DNA of 64,000 nt, from assembly GCF_964204645.1 (NCBI RefSeq), contig NC_134028.1, positions 25,704,153 to 25,768,152 on the forward strand, written 5' to 3'. The position numbers and the translations under genes were made by a program. The stretch's first letter is position 1. Each line of letters begins with the position of its first letter. Below the pieces are notes generated by a model. The model saw nothing but the letters and a program-made list of their open reading frames with translations. It had not been told where the DNA came from and did not search any database. Below are positions 12,001 to 27,000 of the stretch, in pieces. The DNA is from Tubulanus polymorphus (lineage: Eukaryota > Nemertea > Palaeonemertea > Tubulaniformes > Tubulanidae).

Positions 12001-15000
12001 CTGTCGAAATCGACGTCATTGACACATGGTGCACCCGGGTGTACGCATATCACATACAAACAGTTCATAGATCACATTGAAATACGAACCCAACCAATGA
12101 CAATCATCTACGACCCTGGATTTTTAATAATTAGGTCGCCATCGCAGCTAGCCGCTGATTAGCGCTAACATCTAAGTGCCCATATTACTGACCACTGTTA
12201 TTCTATTACGCATTCTGACTAATCAGCGGTTTTAATATTCATCAGAATATGACCGCTGTAGGGATATGTGTATATATACATATATATATATTTATCGGTC
12301 TGTTCTGTTCACCCACCGGCTTAATGACAATAGACCGAATGAACTCCCAATTTTAATATTCAAACCACCTGTTTCACGCATTCACAAATGCTTTTTCACT
12401 GAATTCTATATACATGTAGTATTTTTCAACTTTCAACTCATGAAGTTCACTTCGCGGTTGTAAGTAAAGCTGGAACCTAGGAGCAGATCGAGGAATTTTG
12501 GAAGGCAGGGGCCCGGAAGATAACGGAAGGGCGTTTTTCAGATAAACCAGCCAGCCAGCGGGGTCCCTCCTTCGGTAATAGATATCTTTGAGGATACTTA
12601 TGCGAGGATATTTGCAGGGTTAATGATCTTAGTCTTGATGAAAAAGGCAACCACAATGGACCCCTGAGACCAGCCGCTAAATCCACACCTGGGAACTTAG
12701 TATTCATTTGAGAGGGGATAGAGTAGAAACTCAATCAGGTGCCACGGATCCAGGCGTGTTCATGGTTCCATCGATGTGCATTCTTAACATTTTCCTGGTT
12801 GAAATTAGGAATAAAATATGTTCACAATGTCCCCATTTCTAAACTTAAGTCTTGGGGAGAAAATTCGAAGGTGACCCGGCTGAAAAAAGTGGCCGCCTGC
12901 GCCTCCTGCATCTCCTATGTCACAAGACCATCGAAAGTAGCCCTCGGATCCTGTCAAGAGTTTAAAATAAAGCAGACCTCAATTGCGTCTTACTATTTAT
13001 GCGAATATATGCAATTAGAACGACAATCAGCCGACAATCAGCCGGGTAGGTCCGGGTAGATCAGACCGCTGACCGCTGACGTGCTCTGTCCGTCTGGACG
13101 TCATGAAATGGTCAATTTCGTAGTAATCAGCGTCTTATATCTCAAGTGTTTACGACTTGGATACAAGCGCAAACTAAATAGAACAGAAGTTCAAAACCCG
13201 TATTAGAATATTATCGCCCTCCCTCCGAGGGGAATATGTGTAGAACTCAAAACAGTGTAATCACACCGCCGTACCCTGGATATACAAACCCCTTCTAACT
13301 ACTAGTACATATATTTATTTTCTGTTTTGTAATGAATCTATAGTATACTAGTACCAACACTCCGGCGCAACCCGAGCTCCATTTGTAAATATATCATTAC
13401 ACAGTATGCATATAGACATCGAACCAAATGGCAATGAACAAAAATAAAAAATACTGGAAGGCTGACAATTTTATACTCATCAATCAAAGTTCCCGAGGTT
13501 GCCATTGCTTGACTTCATTCCGTTTTCGTGGAAATAATGTGGCGATTAGGGCAGAAAAAAGTCAGCACGCAAGGTGAGAAATATCTTTGAAAACATCGGA
13601 ACGCAGTTGAGTACACGCAGTTGAGTACACGCAGTTGAGTACACAGTACGACCTGCCAAACAGTCAATCACCATATCAGGGACAAAAAAGCAAATTTTCA
13701 GGGTCACAACAAGGAAGAATGAAGAATCAAAAATAATTTTTAGAGAGACTGTAGAAATTGTTTCAAGGACAGCTATAGGTTTTCAATACAGCATAAAACA
13801 AACACCAGTTGGGACAGAGAGGTATTTTCAGGGACAGCTCTGTAGTATATTATATACTCTCTGACATCAATTACAAGTTCTAGTACGAACTAAATGAATC
13901 TAGGCTAAAAAACAGATATATCGACCTCCGATACGAAACAGTTTTCCAGAATTAATACGAGGGAAAGAACTCGCTCACAGTCGTCAGTTCCCGAGAATTG
14001 CACCTAATACTGCGTATATGGTGAAAGTCCTGTAGGCCAAATATGGAAAATTCATAAGATAAAACCCAAAGTCCGTATATGCATTTAAATACCGCACCAA
14101 GAGGGTTTAGTGATAATAAACTAACAACAACCGCCCCCACTGGTGCTATATCGGATACAACATCTGTCGTTATACTCACCAGTACGGTGGCTCCGAATGA
14201 CATCCAACGTGTTCGGCCGACGTTTAGGCCTCGTAGTGAACAATGTTCCCGAAGAACAGCCTAAAAACATCGTCAGGTGGAGCAGGCCCGGTTTACACTG
14301 ACTTTATAGATAGATCGTCACCACGGGTTTCAACCACGTTCATCTGAGAGATCGCGAACTCAGCCACACAGCTGTTACAATAACCACTATGTAAACAACA
14401 GCAATCCAGCCAATCAGCTCGCTTATTGTAGTGACAGATTGTCTGATGGCTAGTTCGACTTCACGCACACTTGTTTTGATATAAAAATGTAGGCCTTGTA
14501 TTCTGTGCACAGGACTGCTCTGCATCAATGACCTCGTTTAGTGAACCTCATTACGTGGACCTCACAGCGTGATCTTTGCAAAATGAACCTCGTAGTAAGA
14601 ACCTCATAGAATGAACCTCACAAAAGTGAACCTCACATAAGTGAACCTCACAAAAGTGAACCTCACAAGAGTGAACCTCACAAAAGTGGACCTCACAAGA
14701 GTGAACCGCACAGAGTGAAACTCACGGTGTAGGTCCATTTTGCTGTCCAGCCACAATCAGAGGCTGACTGCGCATAATCATAACTACAAACAAAATATCT
14801 ATTTCCGCTGAATAAACTTTACAGCCTAAATCTACGAGAAAAATCCTCCATATTTAATGACACTCGTTTAAAAATGATCTGTTTCAAACGGACACACAGC
14901 GAGTATGACGTAAAACAGCTTTCAGACGAATATCGCGCGCGGCAGCTGTAATATTCACTTCAAGGAGAAACTACGTCATCTACGACACAAAAAACAATAA

Positions 15001-18000
15001 TATCACACACGACACACGACACACGACACATGTGCGTGCACTATCAACAACCAAAACAATCTTCACATCAACAACAACATTTTTTAGAGATTTTTGTGAT
15101 GGTTGAAATCTGAATTTTGCTGGAGCGCAGAGTATGATTGAGTTCAACGACAGGGTTCAACGTATCAAGTTTTCAAATTCCTTTTTCACGACGGGAATTT
15201 CAAGACTTTTTCCTGATTCTTTTGAAAATTGACAAGATCCCCTGACTATTCCCACCAACCTTTTTGAAGAAATGAAAATTTCCTGACTTTCCCCCGATTT
15301 CCAGGCAAGTGGCGCCACCCTGACATAACGAGATCTTCATTGAGATAAATCTAGAATCTAAAAAGTTTGTGAGAATTACATGAACTGAATATCAACCACC
15401 TTAATTGATGAAAAAATTAATTTACCTTAAATAATGAGACCAGAACTGTTTTATTATCACCAGACAGAGTACCAGTTACCAGACTGGACAGAGTAAAGCT
15501 CAGATCCACAGAGCACCAGTTACCAGACTGGACAGAATAAAGCTCAGGTCCACAGAGCACCAGTTACCAGACAGAGTACCAGTTACCAGACTGGACAGAA
15601 TAAAGCTCAGATCCACAGAGCACCAGTTACCAGACTGGACAGAATAAAGCTCAGATCCACAGAGCACCAGTTACCAGACTGGATAGAATAAAGCTCAGAT
15701 CTACAGAGCACCAGTTACCAGACTGGATAGAATAAAGCTCAGATCTACAGCGCACCAGTTACCAGACTGGACAGAATAAAGCTCAGGTCCACAGAGTACC
15801 AGTTACCAGACTGGACAGAATAAAGCTCAGATCCACAGCGCACCAGTTACCAGACAGGATAGAATAAATTTCAGATCCACAGAGCACCAGTTACCAGACT
15901 GCGTATAAGTTGAACTGACACTGAATGAGAGTTGAGGTGATGTATCTAACGGCTTATCATTCATTTAGACGACTGACATCAACCTTGACTTCAGAAACAG
16001 AGTATATCTGGCGGCATGAGGAGGGCAAAATCAGGGCATCGTTGATTGGGCTGAATTATTCCACAAGGACCAGGCGAAGGTGGATTTAGGGATGGACTGG
16101 ATGGACTAGCCCACCCCTTTCAGTATTCGCATGTGCTTTCCAAAAAGTTCGGATGCAAAGAAAATTTTCAAAACACTTCATATAAATCCAAATGGCTTGT
16201 GATAGATGCAAGAAAAGCCCCTTCTTTCATGTGCAAAATCTTCAAAATCTTCTGGTCGGAAACAGAAACCCCGCAATTATGTTCTTGCAGTGCTCGCATC
16301 ACCAAATCTGCCCTTTTCAAATTAAGCACCCATATAAATTTTCAGGTCGACCCCCTTCAAAGAATCCTAGATTTGCTCATACCAGTCTAGTCAGAAGTAG
16401 TACGTAAATAAACTCCGCTGAAATTTTGCCCGACATTTTAAAACGAGAAACCAATAAAACTAATGTGGAGTGATTAGCGATTGAGAGTGCGCCGGGTTTT
16501 ACTTCGTTATCTGTAACGAGCCGTTTGTAGCTGAAGCTCACGTGTTAATTCAGCGTGTCGTCACATCTAGACACCGGGCCGACCGAGCTGCCAGTCTCTC
16601 ATTACAACAATTACAACCATCTTATGATCGAATCCGGTAAACCTTCCCCTCGTCGAATCCGGTAAACCTTCCCCTCGTCGAATCCGGTAAACCTTCCCCT
16701 CGTCGAATCTGGTAAACCTTCCCCTCGTTGAATCTGGTAAATCTTCCCCTCGTCGAATCCGGTAAACCTTCCCCTCGTCGAATCCGGTAAACCTTCCCCT
16801 CGTCGAATCCGGTAAACCTTCCCCTCGTCGAATCAGTAAACTATCGGTAATTGATATCTCGTGATGTACCGTGTAAGGGTGGATTCCACGATAGTAGCCA
16901 TCTTTTCAGTAAAGATGCACAGTTGATAGCGCGCTGTGATTTGAGAAACCTAGTCGGTGTTCCATATCTTATACTCTAATATTAAAGATTTTGACGACTC
17001 ATCTGCACCAGCGGGGATCATTTTCAGAACAGCCACACCCAGAACTAATGAATGATGGCTCAGTTTCAGCTACAGACTTCATATTCACTTTATGGATATC
17101 ACTACCAGCGTTAATAGATTTAAGAGTAACCAATACTATAGCCGCGATCTCACGGAGATGATCAGGCACGGGTCACATTAGGGCACATTTTATGCGGAAT
17201 TATGACAATGAAGTATAAGACGACGAGGCAAACTTTGCCATTAATTCCGGCTACCGGAGTCAGCAGTGAAGATCAAACAAGCTCTAAAAACTGAAGCCAT
17301 ACAAAATAGAATCACAGAGAATGTATCATCAGCTAAAAACATGTCCGCCCACTCAATCCGCTCACTCAATCCGCTCACTCAATCCGCTCGGCTCGCTGCG
17401 CCGGTGCAGTTAGCTAAACACAATGTCAAGGTTTACGACAAATACATAAGAAACCGTCGTGCAGGATGTTTTTACAAGCAAGCATCTTGTTTGTCATTAA
17501 ATAAAAGCCTGATGGAAAACCGATGTAGTCTCGCGTTTAGTCGCGGATTATCGCATTCGATGAGGTGATTTGTATTCACCGTATAATAGTAGCCCCTGAA
17601 CGCCTGCCGGCGCGCGCCAAGAATCGACACCGAATCAGAAATGAATCAAGAGTTACCGCGCTGTAAACAACATAACAACATTACCGATTCTCAAAACACA
17701 AGACATCCACGCGAAAACACTTCGATCTTTACCGGGAAGACCGGCCATAACCTTGAACCCTGATACTCGTTGAGCTAGTAAATGATTTATAGAAATCACG
17801 AAACTGTCGTTGCGCAATATTTCTCAATCTAATTCGGAGGCTGGTTCGTCTAATGACGGACTGCGTTAACCCTGAAGATGTGTCATTAAGTATTGTTAAT
17901 ACGACCGCACCGCGATTGATTGAAATATTCACCGATCGCTCGACGGGAAATGAAACGTCGAAAGTTCACGTTTCCGCGCTCGGCTCAGACGGATGTTTGT

Positions 18001-21000
18001 TACATTGAACGACATCAACTCATATCCTAACAAGATTACCATAACTAACTGACCGAACTAACCAGGAAATATCTCTAACTGCGAGAAAATATCGGAAACC
18101 TTAAAGAAATATTTCAAATCTAGAAGAAATAGGTAAAATCCAGAGGAAATAATCTTAAACCTCGAGAAAATGACTCAAACCTCGTGAAAATATCTCAAAT
18201 CTCGTGAAAATATCTCAAACCTCGTATAAAATCTCGAACTATGAGCAAATATCACAACTTTGCGATGAGATTGAACCTGATCAAACCTGATTGAGAAAAT
18301 CTCTCGAGGACAATCTATACCTTTTTTTTTCAAATAATGATCTATAGGATAAAAGAGTAAGACTGTGTACGACGCAGGGTCAAACAGTAGGAATATCGAA
18401 ACTAACACATCTACTTATTTTACTTACTCTCTAAAGACTAAAACAGATTCAAACGCTTGCTCTCAACAGGAATGATAGTTTTATAAGGTTCCAACTGTCA
18501 GTTTTCTACCCGTGGCGTGGCTAATACCGCAATGGATTAATCCACCTCTCCGCGCAAAGCCGTGGTCTCTTGATTATAAATCAGGTAGCCGGTTACAGTA
18601 AGCTGCTCATTTCTACAATAGCTGTAGATCACTTAATGAAGTTCGCTACTCACCAGGAATGTAGTGATAAGTGCGTAAAGGCTCGTGTATTCGCCGCACT
18701 AAGCACCGGTAGGTGAAATACAGGTGGATGTCTGATGATACTGCATTCCGATCAGAAAACCCTGCTACTGCTACTGAGGCCAGTGTTTACAATTTATATC
18801 ATCAAATAACTTTAACTCACTTGCCTTAGATATTTTTTGTTTTCAAATGAAAATAAACGTTTCAATGCCCGGGAGGGGGTCAGTTTCATAAGAAACGTGA
18901 AGAAAAATAACTGCTCTAGGATTTGTTAGTTATAACGTGTTTTCAAATTCCATAGTTGTGAGTTTAAAGTATAAATTACCGTTAGTGTATTTTCAATGAG
19001 TCAACTCAAAACTCAGAACTGCGTCAATGACACCCAAATTTACACTCTGTAAATTGAATTGCGAAAACGGATTTGTACCCAAAACTAAAGACCAATTCAA
19101 TAATCTGCTGACTTAACCGATGATGACTTCGACGCTTTCATGTAGCCTCTCATAATGCGGTGTATGATCCAGCCAAACAACATACCATCTATCCCTCAGT
19201 GCGATGTATCCATGTAATCACTTATTAGTTAAAATTAGTTAAAATAGTAATCAGTTAAAACTAATTAGTTAAAATCTTTTGTAAGATGGCAGCACCTGTC
19301 AAACTTCGCAAATATTAGTAAGTAATGATGATACAGCTCATCGGCGAAGGCAATGTAGCAGTGTTTGTCAGTTATAAAACAGACCGCGGTGAACTTATCA
19401 AATCTTCTCCAGCATTTCAGGGTATGAAACAGTGGCACCTGAAGGGTAAACCGCATTTAACCGCACTTAGAAGCAACAATTAATATCAAATCATTAAGAC
19501 TCGCATTTATGAATTTTTTCTAAAAAGAACGACGACCCACCTTTAGCTTTAATCTTTGTCGGCATCCAAACGGGTTCGTTATCTTCGGGAATAGTGACGG
19601 TCGTGCCGTGCGAACGACTCAATCTGAACGACGATCCTCCTGGACTACTGATCGGTATCGGATTCGATACGCTGTGCGATCTGCCGTCGGAAACATCCAC
19701 AAAATCGATTATCGCCGACGACGACGACGACGTACCCGGACAATGATAGCTCATCGAACGTTTTACGCGAGACGGTTTTTTCTTACTCGACTGATATGAC
19801 TTAGAACTTTGAATACTTTCGTTCGAAATAACGAGCGTCTCGTCGTCGTCATCGACGCCGCCGCTGCCGCTAGGGGGCGGTGTATTCGTTATTTCGCTGT
19901 CCGTGCTCTCCGATCGCGTTTTACGCGAGAACACATTTCGGGGAAGACTCTCCGAACGTTTATGCGTCGTTTTCGAGTTTTCGTCGGTCGTTTCGGCGGC
20001 GGTCGTCGTCGCCACTGACTTCGTCGCCTCGACCGGAGAAACGGCGTCCTCGCTGTCGGTGCTGACGTTGTCGTGGTTACGGTGTTTACGCCGGTCGAAC
20101 GAACTACGACGCATCAACCGCCGAAAGAACGTCGGCAATTTCGAATGTCGTTTGTTATCGCCGCCCCACGCCATCGATTTCGGCCGCGGCGATGACTTCA
20201 TCTTCGCGTAGCCGTGGCGTTGTTTGAAACGTTTCAGGTCGGTATCGGACTGCGTGACCGAATCCGTCGAATCGCTGTTTATCTGAGACTTGCTCCACGA
20301 TTCGTAGCCGGTTTCGATATTTTGCGCGTCGATGCAGCCGTCCATGCTCACCGACGGTTTCAACGACGAAAATATCATCGAGTTGTTGTCGTCGCTGTTC
20401 ATCAGCAGACGTAAACTATTCGACCTCGTGAACGTGTGTTTAATGCTGCTCGTTTTCGACTTGTCGTTAATCATTCCGGCCGAATTACAGCGTTTTATTT
20501 CCCCGCCGTGATTCGCCATCAGGAACTGAACGTAACTACCGTGCACGGGAAGTTTCAGGTCGCGAATCGTCGCTTCGTCGATTCCCGCCGAATCGAGTCG
20601 TTGCGACATCGTCGTGTGACGCGACACCAATTTCGAGCTGACGTCGATATCGACCGGATTCACCGAGATGATCGCCGTCGACGACAGCGACGATTCGGTC
20701 GCCGCGATTCCGCCGGACTTCGCGTCCGGTAATTTAACACACCCACGGCCGCTCATATCGATGTAGTCCGCGGAATCGTCGTAAATTGGCGGCGTTTTCA
20801 TCATGATGTAATCGCAATCGGTGGAATCAGATACGCTGGAATTATTTCGCGAATGAACGACTGAACTGGCGCCGCTGTATTGCGATAGATTCGTTCCGCT
20901 CATATCGATATATTCTTCGCTCGGATCGGTCGCGACGACTCTGATTTCGGATTTCGCGACCACTGGAACGCTTTCAGCCGTCGCTCCCGTCGTTTGACTC

Positions 21001-24000
21001 GCGACTTTCACCACTTTCGCCAACAAAGCGGCGCCGTCCGTCGTCGAACGACGCTGTTTACCACTAGGGGGCAGTTCTAAACACGACGCGCGATGATAGC
21101 CGACGTTCATGTAATCGGTCGACTGAGCAGATGACATATTCACGTAATCATTGTCACCGTTTGAATGTTTTAAATTCGTCGTTTCCGAGACGCCCGCCAT
21201 ATTTATATAATCGGATGACGAATTCATAGCGACGGTGATGTCTAACGTTTTACCACGACACGGCTGAACACGAACGGCCGTCGAGTTCAACCGATTCATC
21301 GCCGTCGCCGTCGGTTCAATATTCGCGTAATCGGCGAATAAACCGTTCTTCATCGACGCGACGAGGTGTTTCGGAATCGGTACGTTTTTATACGGCGACG
21401 AAATATCCGAACAATCGTCGTCATGGCGAGGAATATTCACGTATTCGCGGTTTGTTTTTAACGACTGCGTCGTCGCGGGAGGAGGAGGAGGAATGTTTTT
21501 GTAATCGTGTTCGCTCGTCGCGTCTTCCACGTGGAATCCGTACGTTATACACTTCGACGGAACGTTCACGTACGAATGTTTTTTCAGAATCGCCGATTCG
21601 TCTTTCGTCGACGATTCGTCGGGCGCCGGAACGACGACGTTCGACGCCGCTTCGTTTTCGACCATCTTTTTAATCGTGCTCACGTCACACATGTAGTCCT
21701 CGTCTTTGCCGTCGTATTTTGCGAGGTTAACGAACTCGAGAACCTGCGAGCCGCGTTTATTCGGACTCGGGTCGAGATTCGCGGCGTCGCCGATCAGCAA
21801 CATGCCCGACGGCACCGGGCACGCGATCGAAGCGACCGCCGGGCCCGACCCGCCGTCGTTCTCCTCGTCGCAGCCCGAATCCGGACTCGTCGACGAGAAG
21901 TTGCGATTGAAGCCCGGTTGTTGTCGGTACGAACTCGCAGAGGTAGAAGTCGTTCGTAAACACGCGTTGGAATCGGAACCGATAACCGCGTCGTACGGAG
22001 GAGCAATAGCAGACGCGGGTCGGACTACCACATCACAGATAGAATTCACGTAACCCGTTTTATTAACTAGATTAGCGACGCTGGTGGCGCCACCGCTAAC
22101 GCGTTTACGACTATGAGTTTTTTTACCGCGCGGCGGTAATTTCGGTACGTCGCGACCTTGACGTTCGATCGCGGATCCACGTGGCGGTAATTCCGGGGCA
22201 AGGGCGGCGTCGGTTGTCGTCGGTACGTCTAACATCGTATCCGAGCGTACGCACCGCGTTCCCGAGAAACTCTCGACGCGACGCGGGATACTCGGCGGAA
22301 CGTCGTACGTCGAGTACGCGCGGCGTTTATCCCAACCGTCGAGCGCCGACTGAGACGACGTCGCCACCGGGTGACTCGCGCTACGATCTCGCAACGCGTC
22401 CGAACGAAAGTTCAAATCTCCGTCGACCTCCTTGTTGTCGAAGTCTTTCACGCCGGGATGCGCCGGTTTGAAATTCTCTAATTGTTGACTTAGAGTCGAT
22501 CCTGAAATCAGATGAAAAAGACTTTCGATGTAGAATACCATCAAAACCTGATACATGAAAGATTGCGAATTATTCATTGAAAATTAAAACCAAAGAAAAG
22601 ATACGACTCGCACTAGAGGCCAGCAAGTTTTTTTCAGGATGTTTTGAGAAAATGCAAAAGCAATGAATTGTATAAGAGACATCTGTGTGGAATTCCCATT
22701 ACGATGAGTCCCTTTTATAAAATAAAGAGTCCACGGGGCTAATTTGGGGCAGGAACCAATGAAATATATTGACTTATAACCTTTTAGGTTTTTTCAAAAT
22801 TGAAGCAGTTTAATGAGTTAAGTATAATTAGTCAAACTCAGAGGAGTTGCGAGGTCTTTCGAGGTTTTGAGGAATTACATGATCTAGTATGAACTATGTT
22901 TGAATACTGCATACTTCTATTGACGGTGTGTCTATGAGGAGCCGATGATCGCGATGTTGAGTCGTGGTGTAGTTGACTACGACTTAACGTCGTTTCTTCG
23001 ATTCTGGCGTTTATTTCGTGAGCTTTATCAGTGGCGAACGCGTGAATACCAGAACCTACGAAATCAACAAAAAAAAACACAGCCGTTAATTTAGGATTAC
23101 GTGTATTAAGCCCAACGCGCACGGCATCGAGACAGAAAAAAAATTCTGTCGTTTTGCTGCTCGCAAATGTTCAACGCGCGCAACAAAAATACCTGTAGAC
23201 AACAGCTGTTTCACCAGTGAATCCTACGACAATAAACTCAGTTATTCACATTTATTTTAGTGTACGCCATGTGATGCAGCGATGCCCCCTGATTGGTTAT
23301 CAGTTTTTCGCTTAAGTGGATATTTCGCGAAACACAAATTGACCGACACACACGAGACGAAAAACGTTCTCAACGACACCAAACATTTTTTGCCCGATTC
23401 GCGAAAAATGACTGGCGTTTAGAGAAAACCCTTTTCTCCTGCTTAGTGCAATGGGCTTTAAAGCCCGACGCACACGGCAAAACATCGCCGAAACAGAAAC
23501 ACGTTTTTCGGAAATGTTTTTTGCTCGTGAAAAACGTTTTTCAGTTCAGCGTTTTTTGTTTTGCCTCCCCCGCACACGGCATAACAAAAAACATCGAAAA
23601 CGTTTTTTCACGTATATTTTTTTACGGTGATTAAATATTTTTTCTTTGCGCGTGTGTTGGGCTTTATCAACTGTGTTACCGTGAACTGAACTGATAAATA
23701 GTTGTCACGACCGGATATTTCCGAAAAATAAACTTCGTTATCAATAACAGCTCACGCAACCGAGTCATAACAACGATATAATTTCGATTAAATCCCGAGG
23801 CAAACTTCAGGACAATTTGTTTTTGCGTTTTCAGCCAGAATTAAATCTTACCACGCCGGATATTCAACGACCGATTCAGTTCGGGTTTAACGTTAGCAAC
23901 AATAGAATTGATTTAGATAATATAAGTGCAATCACTTCCTCATAAGTGGCTGCAAGAGCTGAGATTTCCGAGAGCCAAATGATACTTGTACGAACTATCA

Positions 24001-27000
24001 CTATTTCAACTATCATTCAATAGGAAGTTGCTGTCGTTACGATTTCTGTATTTTGCGTACGAACTATAAACATGGTTCCCACAGTTATATGAATTAAAGA
24101 TTCCCAAGTTTTTCCCAAGTATTTCATGGGTGATTTTTCAATTTTCCCAAATGGAAATGAACAGATATCATCATACTACAGTCCACATTTTAGCGGTGAC
24201 TGGTTGATCAAAAGGTGAGGGAAATCGCGAAACGTAAATGAATTTCCCAAACATTTCCCTGATTTGAGGAAAATTTTTCAAATTCCCAAATATTCCCAAA
24301 CCGGGAATTATCATTTAAAAATTCCCAAGTTTTTCCCAATTTCCCTGTTCTGTGGGAACCATGTATATATTTAACAAAAACTTTGCGTCATCCGCACACA
24401 GAGCGACCACTTCCCCCAATTTACAAATTCCCCCAGTTTTCCTGATTTTTCCATAGCCTAACAGAAAATTCCACGAGTGAATTTGAGGAATTTCTCAGTC
24501 CAAAATGTTAAGATTCATTCAATTTTCATTGAATCGCGAACTGATAAGAGACACACAGGCAATATCTGAATTCCCGGAGTTTTCTAGGTTTTCGTTAGAA
24601 TTTGTCAAATCGCTTTCCTTGATTTTTATGATTCCTCGAGTTATCCAGGTCAGTGACCAGCCAGCATACTCTGACAAAATCAATGAAAAAGTTGGCGATA
24701 AATATTCTATTACCGACCCAAGACAATTACTGACATACAACAGCTGTTCGCTGAAATGTTTGTCTTTGCGTATGAACACAATGAAAGAATCATCGTAATC
24801 CGCGTGATATTGATTTAACCGAGCGGGAGTTGTACCGAGCGGGCGTCGAACCGAGCGGGAGTTGTACCGAGCGGGCGTCGAACCGAGCGGGCGTTGTACC
24901 GACCTTTTCCACAGCGCGAACCACCTTCGAAACAGAACTTCTTTTCGATGACGCCGAACTTCTTCAAATCGCACAAATGCCACGACCAGAGCAGCTTCGG
25001 AGGGAACGACATCGTGAGGTAGAGTCGCTGGTTTTGAATATGCAGACGAACGGGACCGATCGTTAGTTTACTGTGACCGGGTACCCGTACTAACAATACC
25101 GCATATTCAACATCTATATATAAATATAACAAAGACAAACACGTTATATAAATACAGTTCACTGGAACAAAAATTCAGAAACAAATCGCAACTAAAATCA
25201 TGGAGTTCTCGGGAGAATCAGGAGTTTTAAAAGAGAAAATTTCTATGGAGGAATTGTCTGCATCACTTTGATATCCCAATTGTGGTAGACTACTCCTAAA
25301 TCGGTACTGTTTATCTCGGTAAAACCATTAATTCAGTGGTTTCGTAAGTAATAATAATAATAATAATAATATTAATAATGATAACAATTCCATTTTGTCA
25401 TATATGAGCATTATATAAGTTTTCTCATGACTGACACACAGTCTATATAACATAGATGACGGGATGTACGGAAAGCCATTGTCGGTTGTGAACCCAATGA
25501 CGCAAACGAAGCAAATCATTATCCATTACACTATCTAAACTCAGAAGCTAATTTGGTAACCACCTAATTGCGTAAAAACAAATCAAACTAACGTAGTTCA
25601 CAATATACAACCCACAAACTAGATATAACTGCCTATTTCTCATAATTGAAGGAGTTTCAGGCATTTTGCTCAAATTAAAAGAGTTTAAAACACCTTTAAA
25701 ACAGTTTGTTTAGACAGAGTTTCTAGGGAATCAAGCAGTCGTAAGGACCTTGCGTGATCAATCTGCCATGAATGACATGAAATCTTGAGCCTTTAAAAGC
25801 AGGCTTAAAAATATAATAGGCCTAATATATTCAGGGGTGGATTCATTAGGGGTGAGTAGGGTGTGCACCTCTCTTTTGGGGAGTGGTATTACCAGAATTC
25901 ATCTTTAGAAAATAATGATTTTAAATGCATGAAATGCCATCTAAAAGCATCCATTTTTCAAAATATTTTTGCGAGAGGACTTTGTTGGTCCACGTGGCTG
26001 CCACCTTTTCCAATTTTCTAAATTTGCCCTGATACTTTCATACACTGTTGTACATATACTATGTACATAAGAGTATGTACAAATTAATGTACTCTAAACC
26101 TCCCCTTACTCAAACTTGGCCAGCTCTTAGACTTTTGACTTAACTCGGATATAAATAAAAATCATTTTTTTCTGAGAATATTTTGATATCTTTAGGAGAA
26201 GTATTCGCAAATAGTAGCGATAGTCAGGTCGGCTATGTCTGTATTTTTTGATTTACCGTTTCCGAGGTATTTCTTGATTTTCTCCGTCCAAAATTCAATG
26301 GCGTCTTTCGTCGGGAAGGCGAGAATGAGAACGTGGTTTTGACAGATGATGCACAGAACGAACTGTTCCTTGTCCATCGGGAAACCCTGTTCGATCGTGT
26401 AGAAATCCTCATTCGGAATTGTCGCCGCAAGTTTATTCAAGTTGATGTTGTTGTTTCTTTCTGCGATGTCTTTGAATAAGATGACGTGAAGCCGATCTGA
26501 AAATACCAAAACGATCACCATTTTTTTGTGAGGACATTTTCAAACTCGAGTCTGTTTTAACTATTTCTAGCCATTTCAGGCAAATTCACCGGACTGACAC
26601 TTCAGTCAGTAAGGTGCTCCCTCCCGGTGCTAACAGCGCTGTATTTTGGATGAACGGATGATTAAATGATAAAAGGGCAAAAAAATACCTAAATATGACC
26701 ACAGTCACCCGAAAACCAGGTCAGTCAATGAAAAGGTTAATAGCAGCTGATTGAACAAATATCGTAGACCAGAATGAAAATAGTTTTCCAAAAATACAAT
26801 TTTGAGCGAGAATGGATCGATTCATGTCATGATCTGATATCATGAAATGTTCAACGTATTTGATATTAATGATGACAGGTTTGTTGCCGATAAGCTTGTC
26901 GTTCCTTTTATCAAATAAACCAGGTTCGAAAGTAATACATTCGAAATAAGAAATATTGTCAAATGAGGTAGGCGCGAGCAAATACAGTTGTGGGAGGATA

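Noticed and set aside
19608-22053. Many plus-strand frames of 60-150 codons opposite the long DOK7-like exon
   Set aside because: They are Arg-rich shadows of the GC-rich coding exon on the minus strand, with no splice or start support.
22838-23122. IRS family assignment for the PH-PTB head
   Set aside because: The PTB core (FEGGSRCG) and the PH start (RDGKKWRSRW) match DOK7 rather than IRS. Only the tail is IRS-like.
24519-24983. 154-codon minus-strand frame across DOK7-like exon 4's 3' side
   Set aside because: It reads through the 16-bp repeat array and a MITE in a different frame from the PTB exon.
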